Source of the DNA: Seriola aureovittata
Lineage: Eukaryota > Chordata > Actinopteri > Carangiformes > Carangidae
Reading direction: 5' to 3'
Length of the DNA stretch: 64,000 nucleotides
Assembly (NCBI RefSeq): GCF_021018895.1
Contig: NC_079373.1
Coordinates: 16,125,001-16,189,000, forward strand
In this document: positions 40,010-52,019 of the stretch, piece by piece
Layout: each line of letters begins with the position of its first letter
Numbering within the stretch: position 1 is the stretch's first letter
Position numbers and translations under genes: made by a program
The notes under the pieces: model-generated
What the model was told of the DNA's origin: nothing
What the model saw: only the letters and a program-made list of their open reading frames with translations
Database searches by the model: none

Positions 40010-40295
40010 TCTCATTTATTAATCGATAAATCAACTAACAGATTGAAAGAAAATGAATTGACAGAAATTCTGATAATCAATTAATCATTTGGCTGCTTTT
40101 AGCATAAGAAAAATTAGAAAATTGTACTGCTTCCAGGTTCCCCGATATGAATGTCTGGGTAGACGTTTTCACTGCTTTTTTTGTTTGTTTGTTTGTTTGT
40201 TTTCTTGTTTAGAACAAAACAATTAATTAATTAATTAAGAAAATAATCAGTAAATTAACCAGTAATGAAAAAAATAATTAGTTGGAGCCCTCATC
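40010..40295 (+). repeat. Dispersed teleost repeat (ATAATCGATTAATCG family)
   Basis: The region carries decayed ATTAATCGATAAATCAACTA, TGATAATCAATTAATCATTT and, at its end, GAAAAAAATAATTAGTTGGA followed by GCCCT. This matches a common fish repeat whose ends are built of ATTAATCG words and which closes with GTTAGTTGCAGCCCT. A (TTTG)n tract at about 40180-40202 interrupts it. Class uncertain (probably a non-autonomous DNA transposon). A second copy, antisense, is at 29190-29392. Confidence 0.65.
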
Positions 40296-40450
40296 ACATT
40301 CTATTACTACTACATGCGTGCTGTAAATGTACACTAACAAGGACAATCTGGTGACGAGTCTGTGATGCTACAGCCACACAATTTATCTCAGCCTTACTGA
40401 TTTTACCTCAGTGTCAATATTATTATTCTTTTTTGTTTAACGTCTCTCTC

Positions 40451-40462
40451 CGTGTGTGTGTG

Positions 40463-40508
<46 letters not shown>

Positions 40509-40525
40509 TGTGCGTGCGTGCGTGC
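40451..40525. repeat. (GT)n microsatellite with GTGC tail
   Basis: About 55 bp of GT with one GCAT interruption, ending in GTGCGTGCGTGCGTGC. Confidence 0.93.
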
Positions 40526-41836
40526 ACCTATCACAGACCCCGCTGTGATAGGGGCCTCTCCATCTTTGAAATGAATTAGCGTGTGGTGCCTTATTGAGTG
40601 AGGTGCAGTGTTTAAGTGAAACTGATGAGAGATGTGTGAGCGGTGAGGACTGGACTATAAGTATGTGGCTGGGGTCACAGGTTAATCCCTATTGATTTAC
40701 TCCACCGTCTGCATATAGCCACACAGGAAGACAAGGAAGGAGAGGCCTGCTTTACCAGCTATCACACAGCACAAATGCAGGATAAAAATCACTGCTCACA
40801 CACACCTACACCTTCACATAAACAAATGCACACACACGCGCGCACAAACACACACACACACTCTGTTACCCGATGCTAAGTAGGGTAAGGACAAGAAAAT
40901 TAAGTATCATTTAATCTCTAAATAGGTAGTTAAAGACCTTCTGCTTAGGAAGATTGCAGACCATGACCTCCTAATAATCATGACCTCCTAAGGATCAATG
41001 AAAGATATAAGATGAGTGATGTACACGCGAGCGTATTATCAGGAGCAAAAATGTATTTATGAAGACGTGCATGTGTTTCTGCAAAACTGGTTTAACACAG
41101 GAAACACACGTGAACGTGCAGCCACAAATGTCAGTGTGGTAACAGATTTAAACGCTACATTCAAACTGTGAAATCACAGCAACTCCCGACAGACCAACAG
41201 ACCAGACCAGAGTGTTTGATGAGGAACCCAAATAACACCCAGACTAGGCTGTATGTATAAACAAGCTCTTCACAATTTCACCCCAGAGGAGGAAAGGTGA
41301 AATATTACATTAATATGAACAACTATTAATAATAACCCCCCCTCCTCTCTCTCTCCCCCCACCTCTTACCCCATCACTCCTTCTCTCTCCATCTCTATCT
41401 CACTCCCTCTCTCTCTCCCTCTCTCTCTCTCTCTGCCTCTAATCCTATCATGCGGGCAATAAGTGTATGCACCATGAGCACATTTAATTTCTGCGGTTGG
41501 TTTTCAGCGAGCCCAGAGGTGAGCCTTAATAAGGATCAATGGCACTTTATCTGGGACAGCACCCACTTCACAGCATGCAAATTACACAGCAACCCTTAAA
41601 AAAAGAAATGGATTTAATTAAAAAATGTAGAACCACAGGCTCTGGAAATTCAATTAAAGGATTTATGCAAAGGTTGGCTAGCTTTTTGTGTTGCAGTTCC
41701 TGCTTATATAATGAGCTTTTCATATTAAAAATCAATAGGTAATCTGGGCTAGGGGATCGGCTGCTTATGTACATTTTTGAAATCAATTTGAAAAATAGTC
41801 CATCAGCTCTGTGTCACAACAAAGAGGGGAGGGAGT

Positions 41837-41837
<1 letters not shown>

Positions 41838-41885
<48 letters not shown>

Positions 41886-41918
41886 AGTTGGGGGGGGGGG
41901 GCGCGTGGGGGGGGGGGG
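41838..41918. repeat. (GT)n followed by two G12 runs
   Basis: A (GT)n tract (41838-41883) is followed by G12 (41890-41901), CGCGT, and G12 (41907-41918). The paired G runs could form a G-quadruplex on the plus strand. Confidence 0.93.
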
Positions 41919-42746
41919 CAGGAGAGGTGGACTGTTGAGGGAGGGGTGATAGGTCACATCTTTCTCCTCTCTGAGGTTCACAGGAATAAAAGCTCTGAAG
42001 TTTTAAAGGTAAGAGAGTCGGAGGGTGAAGGAGGCAATGTGGAAGAGTAGAGGGTAAGTGAGTAAGGATGTCTCTCTGGTCAGGTCAGTTTCTGGCTCTT
42101 TGGCCTGTTCTGATCCCTTCTATTAGAAAGAGAGTCCCTTGGCGATGAGGGTCTAGCTGGCTCTGACCTGTGGCTCTGGGGTAATTTAGCCCAGCCCCTA
42201 CTCAGACTGAGCCCAGACTCAGACAACCTCGGCTGGGGAGACGTCCTAATGGCCTCCCTGAGGTGTCTCGAGCTGGAGGAGCAGGGAGGATGTGGTTTAA
42301 GGCCTTTAAGTAATGTTTTTTACCACAAACAAAACGCAGTCCATCATAGAAAGATAGAGTATATTATAAAGAAGTAAAGGCAAAACAAACATGCACTGTA
42401 CAAAAATATATATAAAGAAAAAGGAACATCAACAAGATGATCATCACACTGCAGCAAAATTCCATTTTAAAATGTTTGATTCTTAAAAATGACTTTCTTC
42501 TTCAACTTGCTCCGTTTTCAACGGGGATATTGTTCATGCCTCCTTCACACTCATGTTGTATAACTGTACATAGGCAGGAGGGGTGAATGACTGACTGCAT
42601 ACAGTAGCAGACTGTCAGCATTTGATTGGTTCTTTATTGATCGAGACACGCTCTCCATCACATCAACTCATCCACAATAAACCATTTACACAGTTTCCCT
42701 GTGCAGTGGACCACATAACCAGACCTCAGGCCATCTCTGTTCACTC

Positions 42747-42846
<100 letters not shown>

Positions 42847-45800
42847 TGTCTGAGCATGTGTGTGTGTTTGTTTTTTTTTTAATGAAATGGTATCTCCGTG
42901 GACAATAATCCCAGTAACAGGATTGGGCAAGAACACACATGTCAATACAGCCAAATGGGATTGTATGCTTTTATCCATCGCCACACCAACACGTCTTTCT
43001 CTCCCTATGTCTCTCTCTCTCCCTCTCCCTCTCCCTTAGTGCAGCAGCACAGCAGGGAATGTCTGGCAGGAATATCACATTCATTATATCTAGTTCCTCA
43101 AAAATGATCTAAAACATGGCCTCTTAAGGAAATCAGTGCATCATCAGAGGTTCACTTTGAGTATGTGAATTTCATACCAATTGATATAATGTGTAATATT
43201 CTGTCTACACCACTGAGGAGAAACCTACACAGTGTCTCCAGTCAGACTGGAGCTGACCCCCCCCTGTGTAGCTCCTAATCATCCAAGAGGACTCTATTAC
43301 AAGGGCCTGGCAGCTCATCTAACCCTACAGAGGAGAAGGGGGGCTGGCAGGGAGACTGGGACCTCTGCTCCTCTTTCTTTCCACATGGTTGAGCACCACA
43401 CACACTGAACTGGCGCGCACACACACACAGGTTGTCTGGGTGTGCAGCAGAGCCACTGCAACTGTGTGCTACACCAGATAGCAGATAGAGCACCTGACCT
43501 TACGTCTGTCTGCAGGAGCGAAACTGATAAAGAAGACTGAAGTAACAGAGGCTGTTGCGCTTACAGCACCGATCACCCCAACCCAATGCATGTCTGTTAT
43601 ATGGTAATACTGATGTCTTCATCGCAGGACCTGTCTCTGGGGTTAACCCCCAAGGAGCAGCAGAGAGCTCCTGGTCACAGCAGGCAAGGCTCTGCAGAGG
43701 AGGCACTTGCAATCCCACTACTCCTGACTGAAAAACCATTTCTCTCATACAGCCATGACTGCTGGTGCCTGGTCAAAAGTTCAGCCTGTGCATATGTAAA
43801 AAGGTGGCCTGGTGCCCGAGGCAGGATCCTGGGTAAAATAATCATGCTAAAACACTAAGAAGCATGGGACGAGGCGAGAGCGCTGATGAAACCGGCCCCC
43901 GGGGGGACTAAAGTGTCTGATTGGGCCAGCGGAGCCTCTTAGGCCCGTGCCCATAACAACCCCCTCCCCTCTTTCTACCCATTATAGTGGATGATGAGGT
44001 ACTGGAGCCACTGCCCACTCTGATCTCCATGCAGCTTTGCACTGTCTGTGCCTATAGTTAAGGTATAGATTTGATGAGTATAGGCTGAGCCCAGCTGCTC
44101 AGAGCCTGAGGGTACACTGATCTTGAGGGAGCAATCAGTCAGTCAACAAAATGTCACAGGGTCAGCGTTACAGCGTGACAAGACGGTGACAACTTCACAA
44201 AAGGTTACTGCCCAACTAATAACTGCAACAGTCACTGAAATTTATTATGTGCTTTTTAAACGTGTGCCCCAGCCTGAGTTTTGGTTCAAAGTGTATCATC
44301 GAATAACTTTTACAGCATATACATGATCTCAAAAGGCCTGAAAATCTACATCAAATAAATCAATCAGAATCTCTGTCAATCAAATTTTTGAGCATTAAAT
44401 TGCTGCAACTAAATTGCAGAACTGTGATAAAGGCTGTCTTTTGCCTTTCTCGCTCTCTCTTAGTTTCTCTCACACTCACAAACCACTGCAGGCCAGATCA
44501 TTCAACACTGATAATCACACCAAAGGACACAGGGAAAACTCCCACTCTAAACACGCTGAATTAAAGAAACAGGAGTTACAGGCCTGGTCGCACAATCTCT
44601 GATAAGTAGATCAAGGCATGGGGAGGGGAACATGATGTTAGTGAGAGATAGTTTGGCTGATTAAAATGTCATGGCTCTTTATAGATGCCTTTCTCAACTC
44701 AGCAAAATGAAATCAGCTCTCTACATCAACAGCAGAGTGGGCTGTGCACCCCGCTAATATAGAAGTTTCTTTCCCTTAAGTAGAATCCACAACACAAAGA
44801 ATGCAAAATATAGGAAGTCAAAATATATTTGGGTAATATGCGAACAAAATACAGAATCAAAAGATAAAAGTGGAGTGTAAAAGTGAAGCGCTGATAAAAT
44901 AAGAGAGCATGAAGCACATTTAATGACAGAGGAAAGCATGAACAGGATTGGATGACCAAGAACAGAGTGCATGGCCTGACGTGACATTACCTCGCCTTTA
45001 CTACAACAATCAAATTAAAGATTTAGGACCACATGTAGCTCCAGGTGTTTCAGTAGTCTCCACGTTGTGCGCTTGTCCGTGTGTGTGTGTGTGTGTGTGT
45101 CTACTCGTGTAGGGCAACTGTATATCACTCCACCTGTGCTCCTATAAATCAAACCGGTGTTTTAAATGAGAGGCTGGTTATTTGCGCAAGAACACACACG
45201 GGGGCTTTGTGATTGTTTTTTGGAGTCGACATTCTGCTTATGTTTGCATCCCAGAACAATCTCCATGGATCCCGCAAGCGTGCGCAAGCAATTAAAGCGA
45301 TACCATCTTCATATCCCTGCAACCAATAACTGAAATTATATCACTGTTTTATTAAGCCCTTAATGTGGGGGCAGAAGGAGTGAAGAGTGGGATTTTAAAG
45401 AGGATACACTTTTAGGGGCCTTATCAACCCCAGATTTAAATAAGAGCAAATGCTCAGCTTAAGGGTGTGCCTGTGTATCTGTGTGTGTCTGTGTGTAAAG
45501 CTGTGTGTCTGTGTGTGGCCTTTATCAGACATGAGTTTTAGCTAATCGCTGTGTCAGCACACCAGAATTTAATTACTAGCTCTACCTTTGTCCTTTAATA
45601 TTTACTAACATCTACACTACGTTTAATTAACCAAGTGTAGAAAAGCCAATGCCCCATTCTGGAAGAGAACCCGCTCTGCTAATTGCATCTGTGTGCTCAC
45701 ATCCAAAACGTTAACACCCTTCCCTTAGACACACAAAGAACATGGAAGTGTCATCCACTCTAGGGTACACTTCCAAATCATCTGATTAAAAAGCATGTTT

Positions 45801-46842
45801 AACAAATTTTGGTCCAACTAAAGTTGACACAAACCAAATTTGAAGATGGAAACAAGACAGCAAGTGAAGAAAAAGAACTAAGGAAAATGTTCGAGAAGGT
45901 AAAAAGGGAGCAGCAGGGAAAAAAAGTGTTTTGTGACAGACATAGTCAAATTGAGGAAATGTTCAGCTTGGCATTTTGTGAAAGGTGCTGAGGAGCAGTT
46001 CATCTCATCTCTCATCCTATGTCAGAAGGAGGAGAGACAAATGACGGCCTGAGGCCTTGTGTCTGTCAAACATGATGGATCAGAATAACGCTTCACTAAA
46101 ACTCCACCACGCTGCCTTTCAACACATCACATTTTCCCTTCAGTGAAAACACTAAATTGATAAACTATGAAGAGTAGCTAATGGAAAGATGTAATAGTCA
46201 AACTAAAGCATATATTAGGAGGCTGTGGAGCCTAAAGGGTAGAGTGCTGCTATCCATTGAAAAGTCTTGCAGGGCAGAGGACACAATAGAGATGAAGATA
46301 AATCACAGTGCTGGATTTTATCGTTCATATCCAAAGTGTGTGAGGACATTAACCTCAGGCACCTTACATCACCTCATAAGCACACACAAGTGCTGCGGAC
46401 ACTCTCTCGCACATACATACAGTTCATGTAGTCATTTACTGTTCACCGACATGCAGATGTGTCCTCGCACACACCTAAGTTGCCACTCTGAGCTGTATTG
46501 TAGAGGTAATTGCCACAGTGTGATACCTTGAGAGGAAACTTAAACAATAATTCTGCTAATATCTTATGATATCATCAGATGTCATAGACAGCGATACATA
46601 AATGCACTGGACATTACTCTATAATGCAAACACTGTAAACCAGAACTTCTGTATGGAATTTAAATGCTTCATTAACTTCAGTTGATTCATATCCTCATCT
46701 GGGTGAAAATTCGCCAGTGTGCACTGGAGGTCACAGACTAATGAAGACAACAGAAATGACACAACCAGCAGAAAACAAAAAGAGATGCAATTGTGAATCA
46801 CCAGAGATGGCGCACTCCACTCCTCAGCTCAACCTAGAAATT

Positions 46843-47720
46843 TTAGCCACAACATAGCAATGGCCTTGGCACCCCATATTCCCACTGTAACCCCCACAAG
46901 ACATGTTCATAAGCCTTTTGTAAGTCCATCAAAAACCAGAAATAGACAACCTCCAATGAATCAGTTATACCCTTCCTTTCTAACTGAGCTGAGCAGTAAC
47001 CATCCACTCCACTCCACCAGCGAGATGGGAAAGGATCTGTGTTCTCTAAAGAGGGTGTTGGGTTTGAGTTCCTTGAAGTGTCCCTTCCACCAACCGTCAA
47101 TATCCCATGTTATGGTTAACAGCTCCCCTCTCTGCTGAGAGCAGCTTTAGCAAAACATACTGCCGCAATCAGATGATACAATTCCGCTAATGAACTAGGT
47201 TACACTCAAACATGATGTTCATCAAGAACAGTGTGTAACTGGCACTGAAGTGGAATAATAAAATACCACTCAGGTTCAGATCAGGCAGGCTGTTCATCCC
47301 AATCACCCGTCTACAGAGGTTTCTCCAACGCTGCCCATGTGAGCACTGAAGTCCTCCAACACGACTACAGAGTCCCGAGCCCCTGCTCGTGACCACAAGT
47401 ACTGTTCAGTGTATAGACATAAAAGACAGTCATGGCTTTCCTCTCTATGAAACACAGACGCACAGAGGTATCGTTCTCAAAGTGTGAGGGAAACTCCAAA
47501 CCAATGCTGCTCTACGGGGGGGGGGGGGGTCTATGGCCGGCAGGCTCTATGTAGTAGTTTGGATCCAGAGAGCCAGCGCTGTAGAGGTGAGCCCGGCTAC
47601 ATGTATCTGACACAGCTGTATCTCATTCACCATCTTCAGCTCCTTCCCCATTAGTGACTGACATTCCTTGTCCAAAGACCCTTACCTGCGATTAGTTAAC
47701 CGAGGGAAATCCATCAAGGA
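46843..47720 (-). mobile_element. Decayed APE-type LINE fragment (endonuclease to reverse transcriptase)
   Basis: Minus-strand frames, broken by stops and shifts, resemble the protein of fish non-LTR retrotransposons. In order from 47720 downward there is a decayed endonuclease stretch. At about 47400-47190 it includes VVLEDFSAHMGSVGE-like text (compare VVLGDFNAH in this group), IGMNSLPDLNLSGILLFHFS and NIMFECNLVH. At about 46990-46890 is a reverse transcriptase start, FLMDLQKAYEHVLWGLQWEY followed by GVPRPLL. Large internal parts are missing. It cannot be active. It lies in sense orientation within the last visible WWOX intron, about 0.8 kb beyond exon 8. A G14 run sits inside it at 47516-47529. 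Confidence 0.75.
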
Positions 47721-48522
47721 CCTCTTGACCCAAAAACACAAAAGGAACCGGCACCATCACGATCAAGTGTCAGCTCTCTGAGCAGATCTCATTTTTTTGC
47801 TGCATCAAGACTAAACTTTTCAACAGCACAGCACCTGGTCTCCTCTCTTTGTCTCTCTCAAAGACAGCCCGTGAGGACAAAATACTTTTACTGCATATCT
47901 GCTCTCAGACAGGTCTTTGCAAAACGAGGTTGAGTCAGCCTGCTAATATAACACAGAATTTAAGATAGTGCATCTGAAGATATCTGGTAACAGGTTTCCT
48001 GGTGGGAAAGAGGTATATGGTAAAAACATATTTGACAGAGCTTATTATCTTAGTACTCTAGAGTACATGACTGCACGGGATAAGAGACCTGAGTTTGCGC
48101 AGTGCATTTACTGTAACCTAATAGTCACAGTACACAGGATCTGGAATATCGCCTACCCTGGTGAAAGGATTGGGGAACGCGCTCTCAGAGTTAAATAAAC
48201 AGTGACAAGAGGAAGAGGAAAACAAACCACAGAGTATCTCTCTATCTTTGAAACCCAGACTCTCCCTGAGCTCTCAGCACTCAACGGATCAACCCCTCTC
48301 CATCCTTTTCCTCTCCTCTCTCCCAGGAGTGTGCCAAGACAAATATATAGGCAGAGTAAGGGACACAGAGTCAGAAAAAAAAAAAGATTGTAATATAGAG
48401 AGGTGAATTCACTGACTTGCTTCCCATGTAGAAAAATATATCATGCTGCTATATCGGTCATGCTACAGGTTGCGCAGTCACAAGGTTCTATAACACTTTT
48501 TCAAACTTGTCTTTTCCCTTAC
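47721..48522. other. Intron sequence next to exon 8 donor
   Basis: About 0.8 kb between the LINE fragment and the exon 8 splice donor. No element was recognised. Confidence 0.5.
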
Positions 48523-48787
48523 CATAGACTTGGTGAAAGGTCTGGCCAGCGTGAAGAGAAAGGTCATCAGCCACCAGCTCCGGTGAATTGAGGTGTACAT
48601 CATGTTCCCAGGATGCACTGCGTTGGAGGTGACACCGTGAGATGAGAAGCGGCGGTGGAGCTCGTTGCTGAAGAGGATGTTGCAGAGTTTGGCCCGATTG
48701 TAAGCCAGCATGGACCAGTACTCCTTCTTTGGGGGAGACAGCAGGGCTAAGTCCACCTTGCCACTTGAGTCTAACAGGTCTGTGAAC
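48523..48787 (-). CDS. wwox: WWOX, exon equivalent to human exon 8 (SDR active site YxxxK)
   Basis: This 265-bp exon completes the Arg codon (AG+G) and reads [20 protein letters not shown], then [40 protein letters not shown], and finally [22 protein letters not shown], ending exactly on a codon. Human WWOX has [30 protein letters not shown] and RPFTKSM in the same places. LAYNRAK contains the SDR catalytic Tyr and Lys (YxxxK; human Tyr293 and Lys297 by spacing). NAVHPG is the PG motif after strand 6. The acceptor is ATTATGTTTCAG just above 48787 and the donor is GTAAGG at 48522-48517. In human the next exon follows only after a very large intron. No further WWOX exon is visible down to position 1, in agreement with that. 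Confidence 0.97.
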
Positions 48788-49048
48788 CTGAAACATAATC
48801 CACATCAAGAGTATTTAGAGTGTGAGTGTGTGTCTGTGTGTGTCTGCCTGTGTGTAGGCTTTCTACCAGCAGATGTGTGTTGCTGGCTGCATACAAATCA
48901 AAGACATGACATGATGTTCTTTAATTGCCTCCGACAGAGCTGTTAAACTCCAGATGTTTGACAAGGCCCCTTAAACATTACACTACTCGTTGTGTTATTA
49001 TGCAGTCACACAATAACATCACAATACACGGACACGAAAACTACACTC

Positions 49049-49114
<66 letters not shown>

Positions 49115-51644
49115 CGATAGGCTCCAAACCGGCGGAACACATCCTACATATTAATCCAGTCATTAGAAAACAACCAATCAAAATGTCACCTGGTTTCCTT
49201 GTTGTGATTTTACAAGCTCGCTGCCTCTTGTTTACTGTCGCCTTCCGCAACATCCTTGCTTGGCTAAATTACAACATCTGCAGGCTTTTCATTTCATGTG
49301 CTGCAACTTCATAACTACTTTAGCAAGTAGAGGTTGATAAATCAATTGCCACAGCACCAAATGGGAGTTTGTTTTTTTTTCCAAATATGTTCACATGTTA
49401 TACTAAAGTTACATTTGAAGGAGGTTTTACAGTGACATTACAATCAATGGATTACCCTGCCAGATGGTCCACACAATTTTGCATAATGATATATAAAGAT
49501 TTTAGTTAACAAAAATATCTTGTCTGTACATAAAAGTATGGAGCCAAAGTTGAAGCTTAGATCTATCAAAGGTAATTACATTAAGGATCAGATCAGACCA
49601 GATCTGATGCAGTACTAGGGCAAAGTAAACCTGTACTGGGCCAATTCCACAGTAAGCCCCTATGGTGGAAACTGATAAAGTGTCCAGCCATTACCGGCGT
49701 GTCCATCTCTCCCACCCCTGTCCCTTATAGGTCAATACTTTACCAGCGGACAAGGGGCTTAGGGAATACAATATGCTGCCAGGTCAGGGGTCACACACGC
49801 TTGTGAGGGGAGGCTAAGTGAATAAATGGGGAAATCAGCGGAAACTGAAAATAACACAAACACAAAAGGGAGCAACTTCAAAAGATGTAATATAGGTCTG
49901 GAATGAGGTGGACAGAATGGAAGATGTAATATGAGATATTGTCTATTTTCCCTCCTTCTTCTCTTCCCTCTAGTCTGTGTCACTGTGTAACTGACTCTCT
50001 CTAGTCCTGCTTAAGCCCTCTTTGAAGGGGTTAAAGCCATTGCTGCTTGCAGAGGAGAGAAGGAAAGGTGAATATATGTGGCGGGGAGGCAGAAAAGGAG
50101 AGAGGGAGCTGCAGGGCAAAGAGAGAAGAAAATACCTGACCATTTCTGGCTTTCCAATGTGTATAAATTTTACACATTTTGCCTGTTTCAATAGCAGCCT
50201 GACAGTTTTTACACCACCAAAACTTGTGTGAACACACTGTTCTTACTGTGTAGGAAAGTCTTGCATCAATCAAACTCTGTCAATACTTACATCATGACAT
50301 GCTTTCTTTCAATAAGATTTCCCTTCACTCTCTCTTCCTCCTACAGCGTGTAACAGCAGTATGACCCGAAGTGAATCTGGGCGTTAAACCATCCCCTCCG
50401 CTGCTCCTGTCCTCTCATGCATGGCAGTCTGTATAACATAACTCATATGAGGGCCCCTGTAATAGTGCTGCTGTTTGATCTGCTAGAATAACTCTGCGTA
50501 TGTTCTCCTTGTCTCAGGTCACTCTGCAGAGCTCCAATCAATCACTCTGCTTGGCTGTCTGACTGAGTGAAGCCAGGATCAATGTTGCACACACACACAC
50601 TCACACATACTGACTCTGAAACACATGGCTCAGGGGCTGGGCTCACAGATCCCTGCAAGACATCATGCTTGTCTACTGTATGACAGGAAAAACAGAAGCC
50701 TATGGAGCAGAGTTGCTTGACAAAAAAGACAGACTCGAAAAACAAGAGATGGCAGAGAGAGGGAAAAGAAGGAAGAAAGGGGCTGAGTCAGGGGGTCACA
50801 CAGAAAGGAGCAGATACTTGATCAAAGTAAATTTTAGCTGATAAGTCCATCCATCATGTTGATGATACGTTTAATTCATAGTGACAGTGTGCGGAGGGAA
50901 ATGAGTTTTCAGTGAGTGAGGCTGTCATGTTTGACAATACGCATTAAGTCTGATCTATCAGTTTGTGGTGAAAACTAGCCAATGTAGCGGCTGTAACAGC
51001 ATGACTGGAGTTGAAAAGTTGTTTCAGGAGCAATTATGTCCCCAGAGTGTTGGAAGGTATATTAGCACAAGGTGTCATCAAAATGTTAACCTGTTATCTC
51101 ATCATCTATTGACTGTCGAGCAAAGCAGTGCTTATACGAAACTATATTTTCTAGAAAACTGAAGATGCCAGAGTAGTGTGTGCTATAATATTTGGAATAT
51201 TTGGAATGGTGTCAAGTCAATTTTATTTTTGTAGCTAATAATCACACATTAGAAATGTTGTTATTGATGCGATTACATTTTGCTATTTTTCCTACTTACT
51301 TGGGGTCAGCCAAACTCAAAAAAACATTTAGAGCTTGTTGTCTTAAATGACTTTAACCTAGTTTAGCTTAATTCATGTATGTTTATAGTTTCCAGGGGCA
51401 GCTTATCTCAAATCTGCGGAAATACTGTATATACATGTGATAAACTGGAAAAAGAAACACCTTCTTATTAAGAATTAATTGGGATGATAAGTATTCTGTC
51501 TTAAAAATGCACAGGTCATGCTTATTACTTACTGAGATAGGTAAATCCTATCTAAAGTAAAGCCTAATTTTTCTAGTCCTCTCTTGAGACCATGTAGACA
51601 TATTGATACCAAACTAGTCAAGCTGCCTAGTTTATTTTCTTTAC
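48788..51644 (-). other. wwox: WWOX intron 7
   Basis: This is a 2.86-kb intron between a GTAAAG donor (51644) and a TTTCAG acceptor (48788). It contains a pure (GT)n tract at 49051-49106. The remainder looks like unique AT-rich sequence, and no repeat family or coding frame is recognised in it. Confidence 0.9.
49051..49106. repeat. wwox: (GT)n microsatellite in WWOX intron 7
   Basis: 56 bp of pure GT, running into a short GA stretch. In the transcript it is a CA repeat about 0.26 kb upstream of the exon 8 acceptor. Confidence 0.96.
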
Positions 51645-51830
51645 CTGTGAGACTCTGAAGACACAACCACAACACGAGCAGGGGCCGAGCGGCGCAGCAC
51701 ATCCTGTAGGCACTGGACAAGGAGGAAGTGACCTAGATGGCAGATCTGGAAGGTGGACTCCAGCCCGTCCTCCGTCAGGCTCCAGGGTTGAGTGCACACT
51801 CCTGCATTACACACCAGAATGTGCAAAGGC
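51645..51830 (-). CDS. wwox: WWOX, exon equivalent to human exon 7 (SDR domain, NAG motif)
   Basis: This 186-bp exon completes the Leu codon carried from exon 6 (CT+G) and continues [20 protein letters not shown] through to VVVVSSESH plus two bases of an Arg codon. The human protein reads PLHVLVCNAATF..PWSLT and ends [10 protein letters not shown] here. VCNAG is the SDR strand-4 NAG motif that stabilises the central sheet. VVVVSSES carries the catalytic or substrate-contacting Ser (human Ser260 by my count). The acceptor is CCCATCGCAG at 51840-51831 and the donor is GTAAAG at 51644-51639. The segment that reads VNHLGHF in human reads ICHLGHF here, so the Asn of the SDR catalytic tetrad is replaced by Cys (see findings). 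The frame is open throughout, so the exon looks functional. Confidence 0.97.
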
Positions 51831-52019
51831 CTGCGATGGGAGGAAGGCAGAAAACATGTTTGTTTATGGATGTGAGGTCAGAGGTCATTCAGTGGGCTTC
51901 ACAGAAATAATAGAAGCATAAAAAGGTAGAAGTAAAAAGCATCATAAGAAAACAGTATAAAAACACGCATTATAAAACAGGTAATATCTAATTCAAGTGC
52001 AAGATTAAATGAAGACAGC

